Shown piece after piece: positions 8,564 through 13,328 of a stretch of DNA of 13,328 bases. The stretch is from the NCBI GenBank assembly GCA_012932865.1, contig SAXG01000180.1, forward strand, positions 1-13,328, given 5' to 3'. The notes below the pieces were generated by a model that worked only from the letters and a program-made list of their open reading frames with translations, searched no databases and had not been told where the DNA came from. The position numbers and the translations under genes were made by a program. The number at the start of each line of letters is the position of its first letter. Within the stretch, counting starts at the first letter, position 1. Source of the stretch: Amylostereum areolatum. Taxonomy: Eukaryota; Basidiomycota; Agaricomycetes; Russulales; Stereaceae.

Positions 8564-9790
8564 ATGCACTCCTTAATCATGAACGAGGACGGGACGATGC
8601 TCACCTACACGGATAGTGGAGTGCCGCGGACTCGCTCTGAATCGGGTGCGCCCTACACGACGGTGTTCGCAGTCCACGGTATGGGGTTCAACGCGAGTAC
8701 GTCCGTCCGTCATCATCCCTCCTTTCAACCCGACGCTGACCCTCCGCTTGGCTCACAGACATCTTCAAGCGCCTTTCCGAACGTGCCTGGACAGCCAACC
8801 TGCGCCTTGTCGCGGTCAACCGCCGTCCTTACGGTGGCTCCACCCTATTCACAGCGGACGACCTCGCGCCGCTCGACGGCTCGGACGAGGAGAGACGCGC
8901 GTTCGTCGTGGCCCGCGGGGTCGAGCTCGCTGCCTTCGTCGATCGGTTCATACAGGACTTTGATGTCCCGCCGGTTTCGGAAGACGGGAAGGGCGGGGGC
9001 GTGGCGTTTTGGGCGTGGTCGGCGGGGCATGGGCCCGTATTCGCCGCACTTTCCAATATGAAGGCTCTGTCCGAGGCGACGCAGGCGAGGTTCACGTCGC
9101 ATGTCCGTGCGCTGATCATGTATGGTCGGTTGTCCTACCTCCTTTCCATACCGGCTGCGTGTTGACTTGGCGGCTGGCCTTTCTAGAACCGCCGACGTCT
9201 ATCCTTGGTCTTCCCGCCCCACCCGCGACATGGCCCGCCTCGGTCGATCTCAAGGCCATGTCGACTTTCATGAGCAGCGTGCAGCTCTCCTGGCTCACCT
9301 CCTATTTCACTCACGGTGCCCTCTCCACGCGCGACGCGGCAGTCCTGTCATACGCCGGTGGTGCAACGCCGCGCGTCCCTACCGTTGAAAATATGACCGT
9401 GGAGGATATTGCGAGCATCGTCGAACGGGACGGCGGCGCGGTCGATGTGCAGGCGATGCGTGCGACGAAGGGGCATGCGCTGGGGATGTACCGCAAAGCC
9501 TGTTTTGACAGAGCGACAAGGGAGATGGTGCCGAGGATGAAGGTGTGCGTGTTGTGTGGGACGAATACGGTGCCGGAGTGTATTGCGGGGTTTTGGGATG
9601 TGATGGAGGACGACGAGGGAAGGGGGGGAGGGTTCGTTGAGGGCATAATCGTACCCGGGATGAATCATTTCGTAAGTCCTTTGGGGCCAGAAAGGACAGA
9701 ATGGCAGTTGCTGATTGGGTGGTTTAGATACACTGGGATAACGCGGCGGTCGCTGTGAAGCTCGTGCGGGAGGTTATAGACGGGGTGTAA
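8564..9790 (+). CDS. Alpha/beta hydrolase
   Basis: Four exons (8564-8696, 8759-9124, 9187-9671, 9728-9790) join in frame to 348 residues. The introns are 56-62 nt with normal sites. The N-terminus MNEDGTMLTYTDSG, the oxyanion-type HGMGF at 38-42 and VNRRPYGGS at 64-72 are typical of basidiomycete alpha/beta hydrolases. The likely nucleophile is Ser132 in AWSAGH, where the first glycine of the usual GxSxG elbow is alanine. A probable catalytic histidine is His327 in PGMNHF or His330 just after the last intron. The acid residue is uncertain; the loop CGTNTVPE lacks an obvious Asp. No signal peptide or membrane segment is seen, so it is presumably cytosolic. The substrate cannot be told from sequence; hydrolysis of an ester or similar bond is the family expectation. 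No frame break or stop disrupts it, unlike its upstream neighbour. Confidence 0.88.
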
Positions 9791-9794
9791 TAAA
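9789..9794 (+). terminator. AATAAA polyadenylation-like signal overlapping the hydrolase stop
   Basis: The hydrolase ends GTG TAA TAA AG, so AATAAA overlaps the stop codon and a second in-frame TAA follows. Fungal genes often lack a strict signal, so its role is only likely. Confidence 0.4.
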
Positions 9795-10205
9795 GGAAGC
9801 CTCGTCCTATTTTACCTACCCCCGAGACCATATATGAGCGGCGGCGAGTTGACAATCCCGCAGTCCGACGTTGCCCGTCTGGCCTTTGTCTTACACTCAC
9901 ATCGCCATTCTGAAGATATTATATGCGACACCTGTGCGCCCATGTCATACACCCCGCCTGTGTCGCATTCGTACCCTCTATCGTACAGCGGATTCCGAGA
10001 AATTACCGAACCTTCTCCCTCTCCCGCTTTCTTCGTCGTCGACTCCTCACACCCCTCTACTTTCTTTCTTTTCACTCCACGAGATTGTGCGGGATGTTTT
10101 CTTCGCTATAGGTGGCACGTCAGCGCTAATGTCCTCCCGTTTCAACTACCGCCGCCAAGTTATCATGAATCTAGGGGAAAACGGCAGGCGGTTAGACTTA
10201 CTATT
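9791..10205. other. Convergent intergenic region, nothing recognised
   Basis: Pyrimidine-rich DNA between the hydrolase (plus) and the 3' end of the minus-strand gene. Open frames on both strands are short and low in complexity. Confidence 0.4.
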
Positions 10206-12139
10206 TCACTCTTCATGAAGAAGATTGTCCCCGACAATCTCCGTCAACCTCTGTGCCGCAAGTATCACATCCTCCTCTGCGAGTTGGCTTCCGTGTTTCG
10301 CGTCGGCGCAATAGCTCTCCGCAACCTCCCGTTCGAGCGCAGATAGAGCATCCTCGACGGCGGGATGGCCCATGACCTTCTTCAGCTCGCGTCCGTAGGG
10401 TAACATCCTGCCAGCTGGCAATTTTGTCGTGAAGATGACTTTGCGTTGGATGATAATGAGGACTGAACCGCGATAATGAGATAAGGGCACACGAGGGAGA
10501 CGACACAGAATTAAAATCCATACACGCAGTGAAAATGACAGCCCTTCCACGAGACAGCACCTGAAGGAAACGCCTTCCGTGAGCGTCCAGCGCGCAATAC
10601 GACAATTTGCAGCATGGAGAGCTCACCGTGTCATTCGGATCTAACGCCGGTGCACAGTGTTCGAGCAAAGCCTGGGCCGATCATCAGCGAAATTCAGAAG
10701 CGACGGTCGAGATGGTCATTTAATGTACACGGTCCGTCAGTCACCTGGAAGTTGAGAGAACTTACCGCCTGTGATGAAAAATACCGATCTGAGTCAGCGA
10801 GTTACTTCATAGAGTACGATCCATGGTACATACCGCCTGGAGACCGGTGGGTGACGGAATGATCAGTTCTCTACCATTGATGTGGTCACAGGCAAGCCCA
10901 CCTCCTGTATGTCCGCGCGTATAGGGTAGGCCTGATCAGCTCTTGACTTGCGGAGATTGTCACGAACACACTCGCCTTCTGAATATCCACATATACGGTG
11001 TTGACCTGGTCAGCTCTTGACTATCGAAGACGGTCACAGGCAGACTCACACGCTAGATATCCGCGCGGACGAAGTTAGCTTGATCAGCTCTCCACAAACA
11101 ATATGTTCGACGCCGACCCACCTCCTGGGTATTCGAAGATGTAATGACGGCCTGATCAGCTCTCGTCCGCAGAAACCGTCACGGGCGCACTCACCCACTG
11201 GATGTCCGCACGCGCGATGTCGGCCTGATCAGGTTTTGACCGCTGAAAGGATGACTGACAGACTCACAGGCTGAATGTCCGCGCGCACGGTGTCGGCCTG
11301 ATTAGCTCTCGATTGCTGAGCCGGTCGCGGGCAGACTCACGTACTAGATGTCCGGTATGCATGTAAGCCGGATTAGCTCTGGAAAAGTCAAGGACAAACT
11401 CACAATCTAGATGTCCGCGCACGATGTCGGCTTGATCAGCCCTCGACTTCGAAGTTGAACACAGCCACGGCTCACGGGAAGACTCACATCCTAGATATCC
11501 ACATGTAAAAGGTCAGTCTGAGCAGCTCTCGACGTTTGAGACAGCCACGGGAAGACTCACAACCTGGATGTCCGAGCCCATGCGAACATCATCGACAGGG
11601 TCAGCTCCCAACGTTCGACGCCGACATGAGTATGGACTCACATGCTGGATGTCCATGCGTGCAACGTCAATTTGGTCAGCTCCGGATGTCTACATGTCCA
11701 AGAAAGTCACGGGAAGACTCGCCTCCTGCATGTCCACAAGTAGCACAATGTCAGCCTGATTAGCTCTCGAGTCTCGACTGTCAAGATCGCCACCGGCGGC
11801 ATACTTACCTGTAGTGCACTGCAATTGCACAGGATATGCCTACCAATCGACACGGACAGACCGCTACTAAAGCAGAGAAAACCTGTGTCGACTCAACTCG
11901 GGCGATGGTCAGTATCGTCAAGCCTGGCATACGACTTACTGAAGAGCGTTACACTGCAGTCCTATATCGCGATCTTCACGAAATACGACGCAGATACACA
12001 AATTTCTTGCAGAATTGATAAACTGTGCACTGTTCCGGGACGTGTCAGCGAGGAAGGTCAAAGCGGACGCGAATGAACGTGCGGGGCGATGGGTAGACGA
12101 CCTTCGACGTACTCGGACTCGGATGAAGAGGGTCCCCAT
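10206..12139 (-). CDS. Probable micro-exon gene with decapeptide repeats (possibly decaying)
   Basis: Proposed minus-strand model. Exon 1 is 12139-11940, from an ATG about 26 nt after a TATATATA box. An intron follows (11939-11867) with GTAAGT, CTGAC and TTTCTCTGCTTTAG. Exon 2 is 11866-11809, ending in phase 0 at CTACAG/GTAAGT. Then come about 12 micro-exons of mostly 30 nt, each coding a decapeptide such as AYPIRADIQE, VNTVYVDIQK, ADIARADIQW or ADTVRADIQP, with ~44-nt spacers between them. Downstream possible exons are 10671-10627 (ALLEHCAPALDPNDT), 10573-10561 and 10462-10206. The last holds GRMLPYGRELKKVMGH and an acidic helical tail ending at the stop 10208-10206. Repeated decads with hydrophobics 3-4-3 apart fit a coiled coil. 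I recognise no family. Several units have a stop, a 28-nt exon or a lost AG, so the whole chain cannot be spliced as it stands; skipping or decay is implied. The 3' part is more convincing than the 5' part. Confidence 0.4.
10860..11835 (-). repeat. Tandem array of ~13 diverged ~74-bp units (micro-exon plus intron-like spacer)
   Basis: Plus-strand unit starts (T/G)GATCAGCTCT-like lie at 10860, 10933, 11007, 11081, 11153, 11226, 11299, 11370, 11433, 11519, 11599, 11673 and 11757, giving lengths of 63-86 bp, mostly 71-74. Each contains GACTCAC, then CTAGATGTCCGCGCG-like sequence, then GTCGGC. On the minus strand the conserved block becomes GCCGACAYCGTGCGCGCGGA followed by CATCCAG, 3 more nt and GTGAGT. 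Eight units have exact GTGAGT; the others have GTGGGY, GCGAGT or GTAAGT. AG precedes the block in seven units. Degenerate relatives extend left to about 10760. It resembles a minisatellite in layout, but the conserved parts are exactly exon-like. Confidence 0.85.
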
Positions 12140-12164
12140 CCGTCCGCCTACATGACGGCGCCAG

Positions 12165-12174
12165 GTATATATAC
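12165..12174. promoter_or_regulatory. GTATATATAC, TATA-like box near two opposed start codons
   Basis: A palindromic TATA stretch. On the minus strand it lies about 26 nt before the ATG at 12139. On the plus strand it could instead be the start of a 32-nt intron (GTATAT to TAG, with CTAAT) after a frame opening at 12089 (MGRRPSTYSDSDEEGPHPSA). Only one reading is likely to be right. Confidence 0.35.
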
Positions 12175-12196
12175 TAATGCTTCTTACTCTCTGTAG

Positions 12197-12748
12197 AGCA
12201 AATATTACGCTAGTCCAGACTTACAAGAAGCCAGCGTGGACAACAAGACGTTCTGCCAGGCTCTGATGTTGAACATCAGAAATCCTGCCGTCGTCAAAAA
12301 TGCAAGCTTTGCTCGTCACAGTCTGGAGGAACAATGTTTCAGAGCGCAGTGTCTGGCTATTTCGCTGGGTGAATTGGTCTCTGCAAGGCGCTGTCTCCTA
12401 GCTTACCATTATGTCAGCATTCTAAACGAGAATAGTTCGTACTGTGCTTAGGCTAGTATGCAGACAGAACGTAACATCGACAGTCAACGGCTTGTTTCCC
12501 ACCGGAGAAATCACAAAGAAAAGCTGTGGCAGAGCTTGTCGCAATCTTTCTCCAGTATGTTTTCAGTACAGGTATCGGAGGATGACTCTGAATCGCAGGA
12601 TCCAAATGAAGGCAACGCATGGCATCCAGTCCGTCGACTCGCCAGACATGCATCATTGTTGGTACTGAGTACTGATTACCTGACACGTGGTACGCGGGGA
12701 CACCCAGAGAGTGAGTTCATCCATGCGGCCCCGATGATCAGGAGCTGA
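12197..12748 (+). other. Unassigned plus-strand open frames, possible 5' exons of a second repeat gene
   Basis: Frame 12197-12451 follows an AG and reads SKYYASPDLQEASVDNKTFC and onward to a stop. Frame 12458-12748 starts MQTERNIDSQRLVSHRR and includes EDDSESQDPNEGNAWHPVRR, RLARHASLLVLS and then a repeat-unit-like end. I recognise no domain. The second frame has a diverged copy near 13228-13297, which suggests part of it is or was coding. I cannot define exon limits joining the two frames. Confidence 0.3.
12556..12674 (+). repeat. Copy 1 of a ~120-bp duplicated segment
   Basis: Runs from TATGTTTTCAG through ATGGCATCCAGTCCGTCGACTC to TTGGTACTGAG. It aligns with 13187-13308. Encoded peptides share the pattern NE..(D)xWHxxxxRLxxxxSLL. 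Confidence 0.6.
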
Positions 12749-13190
12749 TCAATTCGAACAGGTGCTCGTGGACATGCAGGAGGTGAGCCTTTTCCGACTC
12801 TTTTGACTTTCTCGCGCTACTAATGCAATACGGTACGCGCGCGGCGTGAACAGGATATCCAAGAGGTCAGCGTCTCGCGTCCATCTCAGAGATTGAGAGC
12901 TGATCACGCCGACGCCGATCCACGCACGACATCCAGTTTGTGGGTGTTCCCGCGGCTTTCCTTACGGTTGGGGACTTATCGAATCAACACCGTACGCAGG
13001 ACACACAGGAGGTGAGTCCGCTCTCGAGGGTCTCCTGCGTCGTCCGAGAGCTGTAAAGACAACGCCGCCATACGCGCGGGTATTAGCAGTAAGTCTGCGT
13101 GTGGCGGTCTCGCAAGCGAGAGCTGATCGCCCTCCGACAAACGCAGAGGACTGATTCGATGGGGCCTGTGTGGCGCGATATTCAGGTATG
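12660..13190 (+). repeat. Second, plus-strand array of ~7 degenerate micro-exon units
   Basis: Donor-like sites follow exon-like blocks at 12711 (GTGAGT), 12783 (GTGAGC), 12866 (GTCAGC), 12940 (GTGGGT), 13012 (GTGAGT), 13089 (GTAAGT) and 13186 (GTATGT), spaced 72-97 bp. Blocks end in GACATGCAGGAG, GATATCCAAGAG, GACATCCAG, GACACACAGGAG and GCGCGATATTCAG, the same consensus as the minus-strand array. GAGCTGATC recurs before several of them. The clearest decapeptide is FEQVLVDMQE (12753-12782); 13162-13185 gives GPVWRDIQ. Others have indels. Confidence 0.7.
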
Positions 13191-13308
13191 TTTTAGGACA
13201 GGAATTGATAGGATTGCTCGATATGCGGAATGAAAACGAAGACGATATATGGCATGAGTCCAGTAGTCGACTCAATGCACGCAGCTTACTCTGGTACTAA
13301 TTGCGCTG
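13187..13308 (+). repeat. Copy 2 of the ~120-bp duplicated segment
   Basis: Follows the last plus-strand unit. TATGTTTTAGGACAG here reads as an intron after GATATTCAG, then a frame with LLDMRNENEDDIWHESSSRL that stops at 13298-13300. In copy 1 the corresponding donor G is lost. The window ends shortly after. Confidence 0.6.
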
Positions 13309-13328
13309 TATGCGGGGTCTTCACCAGG

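Noticed and set aside
5851..10215. TCACTCTTCA at the 3' ends of both minus-strand genes (5851 and 10206)
   Set aside because: It encodes the end of Glu-stop in both, and the sequence beyond it differs, so a chance 10-base match is sufficient.
10860..11835. CRISPR array
   Set aside because: The genome is eukaryotic, the units are diverged throughout with no constant repeat and unique spacers, and the conserved parts match splice signals and codons.
11836..12018. Plus-strand frame with ERYTAVLYRDLHEIRRRY as a gene exon
   Set aside because: It is antisense to the better-supported minus exons 12139-11940 and 11866-11809, which are joined by a strong intron. I keep the minus reading, with limited confidence.
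1109..12174. GTATATATAC occurring at 1109, 6193 and 12165
   Set aside because: A short AT palindrome typical of TATA boxes; flanks are unrelated, so it does not mark a repeat family.
1..13328. tRNA, rRNA or other structured RNA genes
   Set aside because: I looked for tRNA-like arms and conserved rRNA stretches on both strands and saw none that I could support.

Overview
The window looks like genomic DNA of a wood-decay-type basidiomycete fungus (Agaricomycetes). The basis is genes cut by many 50-70 nt introns with GTRNGT donors, CTNAY branch sites and AG acceptors, TATA/CCAAT/pyrimidine-rich promoters, and protein families (a P-loop GTPase, a GST C-terminal domain, an alpha/beta hydrolase) typical of such genomes. 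No database was searched. Every gene model was hand-spliced from the sequence.

Layout. (1) 127-5607, +: a multi-exon P-loop GTPase. Its fourth coding exon is split by a 3,378-bp element (597-3974) with inverted ends and a 2-bp TG target duplication. Removing the element plus one TG restores the frame exactly. A 504-bp MITE-like element (1526-2029), with 22-bp perfect inverted ends and an 8-bp target duplication, is nested inside it. (2) 5851-6259, -: a remnant of a glutathione S-transferase C-terminal domain. (3) 6453-8069, +: a proline-rich gene of unknown function whose introns look sound but whose frame is broken about five times. (4) 8564-9790, +: an intact four-exon alpha/beta hydrolase of 348 residues. 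(5) 10206-12139, -: a probable or decaying gene containing about 13 tandem ~74-bp units. (6) 12197-13328, +: unassigned reading frames followed by the same type of unit in the opposite orientation.

The most unusual structure is in (5) and (6). Read on the minus strand, most ~74-bp units look like a 30-nt, phase-0 micro-exon coding a decapeptide close to ADTVRADIQE, followed by a GTGAGT donor, a ~44-nt spacer and a CTGATCAG-like acceptor. The array lies between plausible 5' exons and a plausible 3' exon on the same strand. A second, more degenerate array of about seven units lies on the plus strand from about 12660. This suggests a diverging pair of micro-exon genes for decad coiled-coil repeats. 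Several units have lost an acceptor, carry a stop or contain an indel, so one or both copies may be decaying.

No pathway links the genes. The window reads as ordinary single genes interspersed with transposon insertion, relics and a fast-evolving repeat gene.
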